From Cricetomys ansorgei (lineage: Eukaryota > Chordata > Mammalia > Rodentia > Nesomyidae): DNA of 64,000 nucleotides. Both the position numbers and the translations under genes were made by a program. The DNA lies in the NCBI GenBank assembly GCA_026225945.1, contig JAMJFZ010004061.1, forward strand, positions 21,373,501 through 21,437,500, given 5' to 3'. Positions 38,101 to 50,832 of this stretch are shown here, piece after piece. Position 1 is the first letter of the stretch; each line of letters starts with the position of its first letter. The notes below the pieces were generated by a model. That model saw only the letters and a list, made by a program, of their open reading frames with translations. It made no database searches and had not been told where the DNA came from.

Positions 38101-41100
38101 AGAGAAACCGGCCTTTCTCTGTCTTTGCAGTTTTACCGGTCCTTGAACATCCGGATTGCCCTTGTGGGCTTGGAGGTGTGGACGCATGGGGATAAGTGTG
38201 AAGTTTCAGAGAATCCCTACTCTACCCTCTGGTCCTTTCTTAGCTGGAGGCGCAAGCTGCTTGCCCAGAAGAGCCATGACAATGCGCAGCTGATCACGTA
38301 AGCGGCCCTCTGTGCTTGTGTTGCCTGAACTGTGGCTGCAGAACCTCTGCCTGCCACGGGGGTGCTAAGTTCACTCTTTCTTTTCCCCATTGGGGAATGG
38401 TGATTGTGCAAGACTTCCCCTGCTCCCTGGACCAGATAAACCAGGCGTTTTCAACTCCAGTACACCTTAAAAAAAAAAAAGTTAAAAAGTCTAAGAATGA
38501 TAATAGTCCTCTGACGTGTTTTCCATCCACATGAGAAAATTAGCCTCACCCATAATCAGCTGAGGCACTTTAGTGTGTACTGGGAGAGTGGCTGACTCTT
38601 GGTCACAGCTGACAGCCTGAAACAGATGTTTTCTAACAACACATCAGCTGACCTCCCACCACAGGGAGCAGAAACGGGTCCTCAGGCTTTCCGTGCGCTT
38701 CTCCAGGAACTCAGGGCTGAGTGCCTGGGAAGGCCGAAAGTGCAGACCGTCGGACAGTATTTCCTCAATAAGAGGGAATTCTGGCCAAGGACTGTGTTGG
38801 GCTTTCAGCAGCCACAGAGAGGAAAGAATACTGCCGGCATCAGGGTGGTAGTGACAGCACCTAAGGGTGATTGGTGTAATTAGTGTTGCTTCCTGGGTGA
38901 GGTGGTTACAACAGAAGGCATATAGATGATCATCTCCTTTTCTTCCGTTCCTTGAATACAACTGAGTCAACAATCATTTAAACCTCAATACCTTGGTTTA
39001 CCCTTTCACAGCAACTGGGATTTCCAGTATTTACCTGTCCCTAACACCTGGACTCTTAAGTGGTTACTTGAGGATGTCCACTTACCAAGAATGTCTTTGG
39101 TTTCCAAAACATTTGGCCTGAACTTTTTGGATGGAATGCCTTGAATCTGTTTACAGAAGGGCTTCCCCAGAGCCAAGCGCAAGTTTGGAAAATAGCAAGT
39201 AGGTTTTATACAGATCAGCATATATTGCATGTATTAAGCAAACGTTTTTTAAATATCCATTTACTCCTCCTTGCCTACTCTGCATGGGTCCAGCTGAGAG
39301 AGGGGTATATTAAACTGGGGAAAACCGGAGCTGGCAGGTTAGGATCATCATTGCCAAGTAGAAGCGGAAACAGCTCATCCCTGCACCCAGCTGTGGTTTG
39401 TGAGGCTCCCAAAGGGACACAGCTGTTTCCTTGGCCCTAGTGTGATGTAAGGACGAAGCATCAGCCCCACAGCTGCTGTCCAGCACCCCCACTTTTGTCC
39501 CCTAAGATATATACCGCCGGTGATAAGGCCTGGTCCGCTGGCCACTGGCAGAAGTGGCCATGATTCACTTGGGTATCACAGCCTGTGTCCCACCCTTTCC
39601 CCTTCCCCCTGCCTCTGACCAGTTTCGATGAATCAGGAATGGGGGCACAGCTTCTCAAGCCCTGCCTTCTTCCTTTCTGAGTCCTTGGGCACATTGTGAG
39701 GGGAAAGTGACCTTTCTTCTATGCTGCTGAGGGAGTAGGTGAGAGGAAGTGAGAGGTGTGGTATCCTGAAAGTTGTCCAGTTGGCTGGGCTTCCAGGCTC
39801 ATGCCCATGGAAATGATCTGGGAATGTCAGTGGGGTCAGCGCACAGCATGGTAGCCATCTTGTCCCAGGGGAACAGCTCTCAGCCCCCACCTGAATTACG
39901 TGTCTTTTTCCTTCCTGCAGGGGCAGGTCCTTCCAGGGCACCACCATTGGCCTGGCCCCTCTCATGGCCATGTGCTCCGTGTACCAGTCTGGAGGGGTCA
40001 GCATGGTGAGTCTGAGACAATACCATGTTGCCACATAAGGGGACAGCGATCCTATGATAGAACACCGGCTTTGTATGGATTGACTCCTAGATCTCTTCTG
40101 TCTCATTCCACACTAGAAGGAGGAAGAGCAGGGACTGGAGGGAAGAGAACAAAGATGGAAGTATTTCTATTTGAGTCTTTAGGTATTGCATTATGAAATG
40201 AGAGCCTGTCTCAAGAGTCACAGTTAGGAAATGACTGTCTTTCGAAATTCTGACTTGGCAAGAAGGGAGGTCCTGTGTTTTGTTTTGTTTTTTGGCTATG
40301 TAGCTGTGGCTGGCTTAGAACTCACTGTGTAGACCAGGCCAGCCTCAGACTTATCTAACTAAAGATGACCTTGAAGTTCTGTTCTTCCTGATTCCATCTC
40401 TTGAGAGCTGGGATGACAAGCGTTTGCTAACATGCCAAGTTTTATGTAGTGCTGGGATCAAACCCAAGACTTCATGCATGCTAGGCAAATACTCTACCAA
40501 TTGAGCTATATTCATTTCTAACCTGGAGTGGATTTAAAGGCAGCCTATTCTCTGCTCTCATTTGTTAGTTTATCCCTCCACCCATCCTGTATTAATCTGT
40601 TGACAAGGTAGCGTGAATGTTAAACTCCAGATTCCAGAGTCAGACACATTAATTTCCAAGAGCAGCTAAACAACTTTGGAGCTCGTGCATGTCCTTAGTT
40701 GTAAAAGTAAAGGTAATTTCATGACTTATGATCTTAGGGTAAGAATGGAAATTAAATGAGATAATAAAAGGAACATAAATGTATTTAGTAAGCACTTTTT
40801 TTTGGAGACAGGGTCTCACTGTATAACTCTGCTTAGCCTGGAACTCACTTAGTTAGACCAGATTGGCCTCTAACAGAGATCTGCTTGCCTCTGCTCCTGA
40901 GTGCTGGGATTAAAAGCATGTGCCACCATACTGGTACAACTATCCTTTTTGCTGCTGCTGTTCTACTCTTTGGTTTTTGAGATGGGTCTCACTATATTGC
41001 CCATGCTGGTCTCAAACATCTGGGCTCCAATGACCCCCTTGCCTCAGTCTCTCACTTAGCTGGGACTATAGGTTTGCTTCAGTGCAACAGCACTACTTGT

Positions 41101-44100
41101 TCTGGTTTTTTTTCTTAAGATCTTTTGTTTTGATAATTAAGATCACACACTATGCGGGTTGTGTCTGGAGTGGCCCTTCCTCACGGGGTGCTCTCAGAAA
41201 ACACTGAGCCAAGTGTACCTACTCTTCAACTCAAAGTGATGTTCATGAGCTGCACCAGCAGGTCATTCACGGTCTGTGACTTTTAAGAACTCAGGAAACA
41301 GAGCCTTTGAGAATTTGATTTCCTGATGAGGACAGTGGTTTTAGACTTGTAAATAGCAAGCCATAGAGAATGCAGTGTTAGGGGAATCAGTGGAGAAAGA
41401 GGCATGAAAAATGGAAATAAAACCCTGACATTGAATTGAATTCTTCTCTGAACAGGACCATTCTGAGAATGCCATTGGTGTGGCTTCCACTGTGGCCCAT
41501 GAGATTGGCCACAACTTTGGCATGAGCCATGATTCTGCACACTGCTGTTCTGCCAGCGCAGCTGATGGTGGATGCATCATGGCAGCTGCCACTGGGTGAG
41601 TCCACCAGGAGGGTAAAGGTGGGGAGAAGAGTGGGGTGACAGACACAGGGTCAGTGTGACCCGAGCAGTCCTCTTAGAAGGCCCCAGTGAAGCTTCTAAA
41701 CTTCTGATGAAGACAGAAACTTTTATTTTTTTTTAGCAACAAGAAACTAGGAGACTTATGAAACGGGCAGATGTGTTGTAAGGCACTGAGTTCCTCAAAG
41801 CAGCTTAGTGCTGGTAGAATACTAGATTCACTTACATTTTGTTGTAGTTTTCAGCTATAAGATTGGCCTCAACGTGTCTTTTTGAGAGAGCATCTTGCCC
41901 AGTCTAATTTTGAATTTGTGAATTTAAGTCGTCTTTCCACCTCAGCCAGCCACATCTCTGGGGCTTTGAGTATGTGCTACCACATCCGTATGCCCAGATC
42001 TTTGCAGATCTTTGATGAGGACCTATGTTGATCAGAACCACAACCCTTGGTCCTTCCATGCCTGCCTGAGTAGTCAGTGATGCTGTATCCCAGGACTCTG
42101 TCAAATCTCTTCAATTTATAGAACAAGAGGAGAAGGGGATCATCCACCCATTCTTCAAGGAATTTATGAAGGCTATGAGCAAGGCTACTGAGTCTCCAGC
42201 AGTTGTAGAGGATTTTCTGAAATAGGAGCTTTTGAAAGAGGAGGGTAAATCTTCTTGCGTCTGTACTCAGCATACATTGTGGCATTCTTCAGGACTCAAG
42301 CATTCCCTGGAAGGCATTGTAGCAGAATCCTCATTATATCCCTTCATTCCAAACCACTGGGGTGTGCCTTTGCTTCCTAGAGAATTGTGGCTCAATGCAC
42401 CTTTCAAGTGCTAGTGTTTGCTCAACCGCTTCTCTGACATTGTGGCACCAGGAGGATGATGGTGATATGTGGGATACATCTCCATAGGCATACTCAAATC
42501 CTTTTGAGTTCATGGTCAAGCCCACCCCTTTCTCTGCCAATCCCAACAGAATATCTGTACAGGTGGCTAACAGTTACACTCATTACTACTCTAATTTGTT
42601 TTTAAGTTATCCACGAACTATAGTAGGTTAATGATTAGTAGCAAATTCTTTGGGGGCATACTGTAGTACTGAAGGAAGCCCTCGGTGTTTAACCTTTAAT
42701 TGGTTTAGAGAATTAAGGGCAGGGCCTTTACCAGGGTCTCTTTACAGACCCATGTTGTGATATAGCAGTTTCTCCATATTTAGAGAGTGTGCGGTGCAGC
42801 TGTGTGATTTCTCTACATACACCTGTGATGAATTCAGTTTATGAAGAAGACTCAGTAAGAGGTTAAAAACACTAACTCGTAATAAACTAGACCACTTAAA
42901 ACAGTGAAGATAATAAAAGTTACTTCAGGCTTAGGACTTGCTCATTTCTGGAAGTTCCTGTTTAATATTTTCAGATCACTGTTGACTATGGGTAACAAAA
43001 ACATGAAAGGCAAAGAAACTGCTGCCCTTTTGGTTCGTGTCTATGGTAGCAGGCAACTCAGGAGCTTTCATAATACTCTTGTGATATAGACCACACACTT
43101 GTGTGCTGGCTGGTGGAGTTGCTTATCTATAGAACAAAGATCAGCCCTTTATCCCATGAGTAAATTAAACCTATGATCTGCAGCTTTCTGGTTCTGTTTT
43201 TTGTCATGAGAAAGTGAATACCCATCTGGCATTCGGTGGGCTGGTGTTCTGTTCAGCTTTCAGCCTGGAGACCTGCCTTACTGTCCTTATTGTCCTTTTG
43301 CCTTCTACAGCTCCCTCATGGAAAGGACAGAAATCGCTGTTCTATTTCTCAACTGCCTTTTTCATTTTCACTAAGAAAAATGTAACCGTACGGCATGCTC
43401 ATCATTTCATGATTCAGGATAAAAGAATTCTAAGTTTATGTATTGGTGAATGTCCTGATGGGGTGGAGGGCCATGCGTAGTGTTTTCATCCAGGTGAAGT
43501 TAGCCTCATGGGTTGTTTGGTGTGTTTAAACTCTCCGCTAATGCCTCCTTGTTCTCTGCCAGGCACCCTTTCCCCAAAGTGTTCAGTTGGTGCAACAGGA
43601 AGGAACTGGACAGGTATCTGCAGTCAGGAGGTGGGATGTGTCTCTCCAACATGCCAGATACCAGGACGCTGTATGGAGGGCGGAGGTGTGGCAACGGGTA
43701 CCTGGAAGATGGTGAAGAGTGTGACTGTGGGGAAGAGGAGGTAAGTGTCAGGGCCCCGCTAGAGGGGGTGGGATAGGGGGAAGAATCCGCATTATCTTCA
43801 GAGCCTAAGGTAAAAGGGCAGTGTGACAGATTCATTTCCTAGCTGCCAAGATTTCTTATACGTGACTACCAAAGTCCCTATGTGTGCACGATGAAGACAG
43901 TGTGTCTGCCAGGTGGATGGCTTCTGTGGCCTCTGCAGCATGTGGTCAGCACAGTCATATCCAAGATCAGGGTGGAGACCTTGTGAGCAGCTGCTCTAGC
44001 CACAGACGGTGATCCCAGGGCACGTAGGTTCCCTCCTCCCCAGAGGAGCCCCAGATGGCCTCTTTGGCCCTCTAGCTACATGGAATTGGTTCTGGAGGCC

Positions 44101-47100
44101 TCACAGCTGGGTATGTGAATTTGAACATGAGCCTGGGGAGAAGCCTTAAGATAACAAGCTCATGCTATTTAGCCTGGAGAAGAGAGGATTCCAGGGGAGA
44201 GTTAGAAGGGCTTTCAAGTGTGGGAGGGGCTGCTGAGGAAGGAGAAGCAAAACTCTTTGTGGATAGCTTTCCTCTTTCAGAGCTTCGGAGTGAGCATGGA
44301 GAGCACACACCCTAGCTCTGGCGCTTTTACCAGAAATGTTTTTCTAAAGAAAATAAAAGCAGAACTACATTGTTTTGTCTCTATTTTCTGAAGGATGAGA
44401 AAATGTATGTTAACCCGTGCTTGACAATTAGTGAACAGTAAGTGATGTGTGGGGTGTGAGACTGAGGCGTCAGTAAGCGTGCAAAGCAAAGTATTTGGTT
44501 TTGTAATCTCTATGTCGAGATGTTCTTGATGTTCTTTTATTTTTTAACATTTATCTAGTGTCTGTGCACATGCGTACGTGCATGTGTGCATGTGCATGAG
44601 TTTAGGTTCCAGAATAACTTCAGAGAGTTTTTTTCCCCTCTCCTTGCACCGTGTGGAGCCCGGAGATCAAACTCAGGTTGTCAGGCTTGGCAGCAAATGC
44701 CTTTACCCAATGAGCCAACTTCTGTCCCTCTTTTTAAAATATAACCCTGTAACTTTCAGAACACAATGAGAATTAGTGGAAGACTGAGAAACATGAACTA
44801 AGAGCAAGGATCAGCTCTGGCCCTTCAAAAGGAACAGAGTGGATGTTAGGATTTTGCAAGCTCAGTGTGAAGCGTAATTGCAGGGTATTCCCTAGGCAGA
44901 ATCACCAGGTAGTCCCCTCTAAGTTGTGGCATCACCAAGGATGGTGTACCTGTGTCTCTTCTCTGGCAAACACTCATTACCTTAATGAAGAGCTGCCAAG
45001 TGATTGATTATCTAGTGAGTAGTCCTAGGGAGCAGGAAGCAGGCATGCTAGGTAATTCAGGGGATGGAGGTGGCAAGGCACCCCCTGCTGGGCTCTGACT
45101 CTTGCCCAGCAGAGTCCAAAGCCACCTGTTGCCTTCGCAGGAATGTACTAACCCTTGCTGCAATGCCTCCAACTGTACTCTGAAGGAAGGGGCTGAGTGT
45201 GCCCATGGCTCCTGCTGTCATCAGTGTAAGGTAAGTGTCCCCCCCTTTCCCTGCTTAGGGGAGCTGACAGTGTGAGTCCAAAGCTAGTGGGTGGTGGCTG
45301 AGTTTCTGCCTGCATCAGAAGTTCTAGACACAGGGCTGGGAGGGTGGCCAGTGGTTGAGCCCATGCTTCTCTGCTCAAGGCTCTGGATTCTACCCTAGCA
45401 GTGGGACGAAGGGAAGGGAGGGAGGATGTTTGCATCAGATATTTAGAACTGAGAATGTCTCTTCAAGTAAACCTCCTGTTTTTCCAACCTGGGCCTCATT
45501 GGGTTCAGATCACCCCGAGAGGTGAGGCTTGGTAGGGGCTCCTGGGAAAGGTCTCCTGGGAGATGGTGAATTTAAAAACGTCTTTTATCTTGAGATAAGA
45601 TCTCACTAATATGTGCAGGCTGACCTCGAACTGACTCAGTCCTGAGATCGCCCCCCAGAAGGGACTGTAGGCCTCAGCCGCCAGGCCCAGCTAGGTTTTT
45701 TATTTGAACACATTAAGAAGAAAGTCATGATTTTGATTAACATGAATGGCCATCTTGGCAGATGTCAAGGACCAGGCTGAGAGTTTTGTGTAGGTTATCT
45801 GATTCGATCTTCACAAGCCCCTTGGGGTGTATATTACTGTCTTCATTTTAAAATGAGGTAACTGGGGTCATTAGGAGATGGGTGACATATTCTGATTCTG
45901 CCGGAGCCTGAACCCAGCTCTCCCTGACTCTGGAACCCATAGTCCTAATATCAACATGAGGAATAGTTTATTACTATTGATAATCAAATAGCACTGGATT
46001 TGAGAATTTTTAAAATCTAAATCTGATAATTCAGGAAGTTCCAAAATGGGGGGAAAAAAACAGATTTGGTGATAAAATCTGACCCATATGGATATGAGAA
46101 TAATTATAGTTTTTACCAAAAAAATTACCTAAAGTAATTACTTTTATTATTTTGGTTATAAAGCTTATCCTAGGCCTTTCTGGATGTTGTGTAATACGTG
46201 TGTGTGTGTGTGTGTGTGTGTGTATGGGCACACTATATTTATATCTATACACATGTATTATATTCATATAGATTTTGTACATATACATTGTTAGACACAT
46301 ATACATTTTATGCACACACATACGACTATGATACTTGAACTTTTGCGTTTCCTTATTAATCTGAAATCTTAGTACTAGAAGGAGTTTTGAATGGAGCTGT
46401 GGCCTGTCCTACCTTCAGCTTGCCAAGTGCACATTGTGTTCACATATTGTTCAAGTGCCTCACTGGACATGCTTGCTCTTAGCAGCCAGAGAGGGGGCTG
46501 TCGTCTGGAATTATGGGTAAACAAGAACACAAAGGTTTAAGTAGGTCAGCTCTCTAGTGCTGGTTAAGTGTGCGCATGGACTGAGGCTTCTGCCTCTGCG
46601 CACTGGCCCAGCTCATCCTCGCCCTTGAGCTTCCATTCCATTAGCAGGCTTTCTGGCCTAAAGCTAGCAAAGGGGCCTTGCCTGCTTTTTCTCCTGAGAA
46701 GAGCTAGTGGATGGTATGGTCGCCTGACATCAAAGTGGAGGGTGGGGTTTACTCTGATTCATAGTTGTCCTTGCCTAGCTCAGGGGAACTTGGACACCAT
46801 CTGTTTTGACCTGGGAGTCCCCAGGGAGACTGTCCTGGGTTGAGTCCTTCAAGTCTCAGACCGAGATTGAGGAATAACCATGGAGTGACCTTTCACTCAG
46901 CTCGAGGGTTTCAGACTGAGCCTCTCAAAGGATTCCTGGACTTCAAGCCCTGTCTGTGAATTTGGGAAGTACATTAGCCATCAGTGTCAGCTGGCTGTAA
47001 ACTGCATGAGTACTAGAAACACTGACTGTCCAGGGAGGTTGACGTCTGAAGTTTTTAGAAGTCATCTTTTACCGTTTTCCCAAAATGTGCTGTTGATCAG

Positions 47101-50100
47101 TTTTTAATCTGCAAAATGGGATAAGTATCTCTATCTATTTCATAGATATTGTGAGGGTCAGATGAGATAAGTTTTTGGAACATATTCAGCACCATGTCCG
47201 GCTTAATAGTGGGGATGTATTGTTGCTGAAGAGTTTGGAATCACAAACTGGGTGTGGCAAGACATGTCTACAACTCTGGCACTCCAGGGGTTAAGGCAGG
47301 AGGATTGCCATGAGTTCAAGACTAATCTGTGCTACATAATGAGTTTGAGGCTAGTTTCAAAAGCAAAGTAAGAATGTTGTAAGTTGAAAACTTACACGAT
47401 GAATGGCACTTTCCTGTGTGGGTACATGTGCATATGTGCATGTATCAGTGCACTGGTCTGCCACATCCCATGAGACTTCGAATATATTGTGTTTTACTTC
47501 TTTAGTTATATAGGACTATCATGCAAATTAAATGAAGTCCTAATGGCACCTAAGTGAAGCTGCATAAAGACAGCTATTATTGCCAAGGTACAAAGTAAAC
47601 TATAAATCGTTACATAATTATTATTTATCTCCGCTTCCTAAGACAGCAATGAAAAAGAAGTGAGTTGAGTTAGTCTTTGTGAACACAGCTTTGAAGGTGC
47701 TCACTCACTGTTGGCAACTGATGGCTTGAGCTAATGAGGCCATGGAATATGTACTGTGATTTCAAGAATGAAAAATTGTGTTCCGTGGATGGAATGCTGA
47801 TGAACTCTTGGCCAAAAGCATTGAGGGCAGGGCAGAGATGACTACTTTTCTCTTCTCGTCCCTCAACTCAGCTGGTGGCTCCTGGAACCCTGTGTCGTGA
47901 GCAGGTGCGTCAGTGTGACCTCCCCGAGTTCTGCACGGGCAAGTCTCCCCACTGCCCTACCAACTTCTACCAGATGGATGGCACCCCGTGCGAGGGTGGC
48001 CAGGCCTACTGCTACAATGGCATGTGCCTCACTTACCAGGAGCAGTGCCAGCAGCTGTGGGGACCAGGTAAGGACCCTCCTGGAGAACACATTCATTTCC
48101 ACTCAGTTCTAGCCAGTTTCCCCCCTGACTGCCCAGCATGGCCCAGCATCTTGGCCTCAGAACACTTGCAGATACCACCTCATCCTCTCAGCTCAGGGGA
48201 GACACCCAGGGTCAGCCAGGTGACAGCATTCTTCCTGGTCTCCTGAGACCTTTAGTTCCAACAGTGGGCATAAATAACAATATACCCCGCTCCACCCACC
48301 ACGCATCAATGAAACAAAAAATGGAGAATAAAAGAAAATGCAAAAGACCTTTTAGGCTACAAAAGATGTTTATTTAACCTCAGTCATATTAAGGGAAAGC
48401 ACCTTTTAACTACCATAAAGCAGAGTTTTTTCATGTATCAGATCACAAAGACAGCAAGTAATACCATAAAAACAACCATTATAATATGGTATCATGGAGC
48501 ATATAAGGAGATAGACAGGATCCCTCTAGAAGGCAGTTTAGAGATAGCAAGACTTTTAATGCAACTGCTAGTTCCATTAATTACATTAGGCTTAAATTTT
48601 TTCCACTTACCCTTTTTGCCTAAGAAGTTTTTACATGATGTGGAGTACATTAGTATATAGAAATAGGTATATACACATTTATTGATAGTAAATCATAAAA
48701 AATTATTTCAAAATAACCTTTCATATATATAGTTTTACCAAAGCAAAATTGCACTTTAATATTTGGATACACTTGTTTGGTTTTACATAAAGAACTGAAC
48801 CTTGGCTACATAGTTGATGGTGCAGGGCACAGCGTCTTCAACAGTTTTCAGAGTTGATTGATGTGACCTCACAGTTGTCACGGATGCAAACACCAACCCA
48901 CATCAAAAGTTTACAGAAGTGGTTCAAAAATTACAGAAGTATGTTTAGGGCTTTACCAGAGATTGTCGAAAATTCTGTTGTAACTCAAAATCATGATTCA
49001 TTCAGTGAGACGGTATCACTGTGTATTGCCTGCTGGCCTCCAACTTCCAGAGATCTGCCTGCCCCTGCCTCTCAAGTGCTGGGATTAAAGGAGGGTACTA
49101 AAGGCGGGTACCACACTCAGCTAGTGTTGTTGTTGTGGTCTTAAAGGAACTCAAGTCAGCAACTCAAACAGCAGTTTTATAAATCAAACCTTCTAACATA
49201 ATATTAACATTTATCTGATATTCATCTGCTGAGGAATGATAGTAGGGAAAATATTAAGTCTTTGTTTTCCTAATTAAAGAATTGTATAAGATCAGACAAC
49301 GTAAGTACTATAAAACATACCATTCATAAAACAAAGGATACTCAAGTCTGAGCTGGGGCGTTTCAGTGGCATTCACTGGCTGTGTGCAAGGTGTGCAGGT
49401 GTATTGTGAGCCATAGCTGCAGCAAAGTCACGTGATACAACACGGGCGAACTCTGCCAGAAGCACCTTGGAGTCATTATACGTTCTAAATTAATTTTTGG
49501 CCATTGTACATTCAGAAACTCTTTTCTGTTACCAATTTTTTGAGGGCACCCCCCCCACCCCAACACACATTCAGGTAATGGGATTCCATACGCCACAATT
49601 TTCAGAAACTGGGGATTATACTACTTGGAAACAGCCTCCAATTGTACTTATGGATGTGAAGATGTTTTCAAAGATGTTTTTTACCCTGCAGTTAGTCGTA
49701 GCAACAGTATCCTCTGTACCCAATTGTGCCCAAAGTATGGGCCAATTAAATTCATTCCAGTCAAGTCATACGACTGAGTGCCATGCTGATTTCTATATAC
49801 TGAACACTGTCATCTCCCTACCACAAACTAAATAAAAACCAAAGTGCAGAACAGAAAGAGCATATGCTTTGCTGGGCCCTCTCAAGGAGATGCCCCAGAA
49901 TCAAATATAAGGGATACAGAAGTTAGAGAAAACAATTATTTCTAGAAAACACACTTGTTAAGGATTGTTACTTTTCCATAATATAGGGGAGAAGAAACTG
50001 GGTGAATATGAGGAAAAAATTCCAAAAATATGTTTTGGCTCTTTAATGGTCGGGGCATTGAATTACTAATCTTTTAAAACCCAGAAATAAGATAGCCCTT

Positions 50101-50800
50101 CTTCATTAGCATGCAACTGCCATAGAACAAGTCTTCAATGAAGTGTTAAAATCAATCTAAAATATTTTCTCTGAATTGGTCTTGATAAATATGGAAGTGT
50201 CATGATATTACCCAAGGCTAGCCCTGCTGCTGGGATTGGCAGGCTTGTGCACTGATGGGCGTTTCTTGCACACCCAGGAGCCCGGCCTGCCCTCGATCTC
50301 TGCTTTGAGAGGGTGAACGCAGCTGGAGACACCTATGGAAACTGTGGAAAGGGCTTGAATGGCAGATACAGGAAGTGCAGCCCCAGGTGAGGACCACAGC
50401 ACTGGCCCCATGGGGGGAAGAGTGAACAGCGATCCCTGCTCTGTCCTCCTTACTCCCACATAGCTTGGGCTGGCTGGCCCCCAATGACCCTTAAATGAGT
50501 CAATCAACGCCTGTATCTGTTCTCCGTGTGTTGTTTGATAATGCACTGTTCAGTTGGCTCTAAGGAAGTCAAAAAGAGGGAGTGGGCAGCATTGCTTCCT
50601 AGGAAGTTGGTGGAGGTTGCCTTGGGGACTCTCTTAAGAGCAAGAAAAGATAGTCAGGTATGGAAGTGCATGCCAAATCCCAGCACTCTGGGAGTCAGAG
50701 GCAGGTAAAGGTGGATCTCTGTGAGTTTAAGGCCAGCCTGGTCTACAAAGCAAGTTCCAGGACAGCCAGGACTGTTACACAGAGAAACACTGTCTCCAAA

Positions 50801-50832
<32 letters not shown>

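Larger units (their letters stand above)
35373..38130 (+). other. Adam19: Intron 5 (2.76 kb)
   Basis: It holds an antisense ID/B4-type SINE tail (about 36205-36295), poly-T tracts near 36500 and 37220, a purine-rich AGAC/GA repeat (37312-37374) and a SINE composite (37589-37812). Nothing else recognised. Confidence 0.8.
40006..41455 (+). other. Adam19: Intron 7 (1.45 kb)
   Basis: It carries three antisense SINEs in a row: a B4-like composite (40288-40515), a B1 (40796-40936) and an older B1-like element (40971-41085). Nothing else recognised. Confidence 0.8.
45231..47871 (+). other. Adam19: Intron 10 (2.64 kb)
   Basis: It holds a diverged antisense B1 (45582-45691), an L2/MIR-like piece (about 45785-45930), a GT microsatellite (46197-46223), a MIR-like piece (47095-47225) and a sense B1-like SINE (47247-47370). 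Confidence 0.78.

Noticed and set aside
39633..40106. 157-codon minus-strand frame
   Set aside because: Antisense shadow of exon 39921-40005; no domain recognised.
49825..49832. Plus-strand AAATAAAA as a second intronic poly(A) signal
   Set aside because: It is about 1.6 kb past the read-through stop, in AT-rich sequence where this hexamer is expected by chance.
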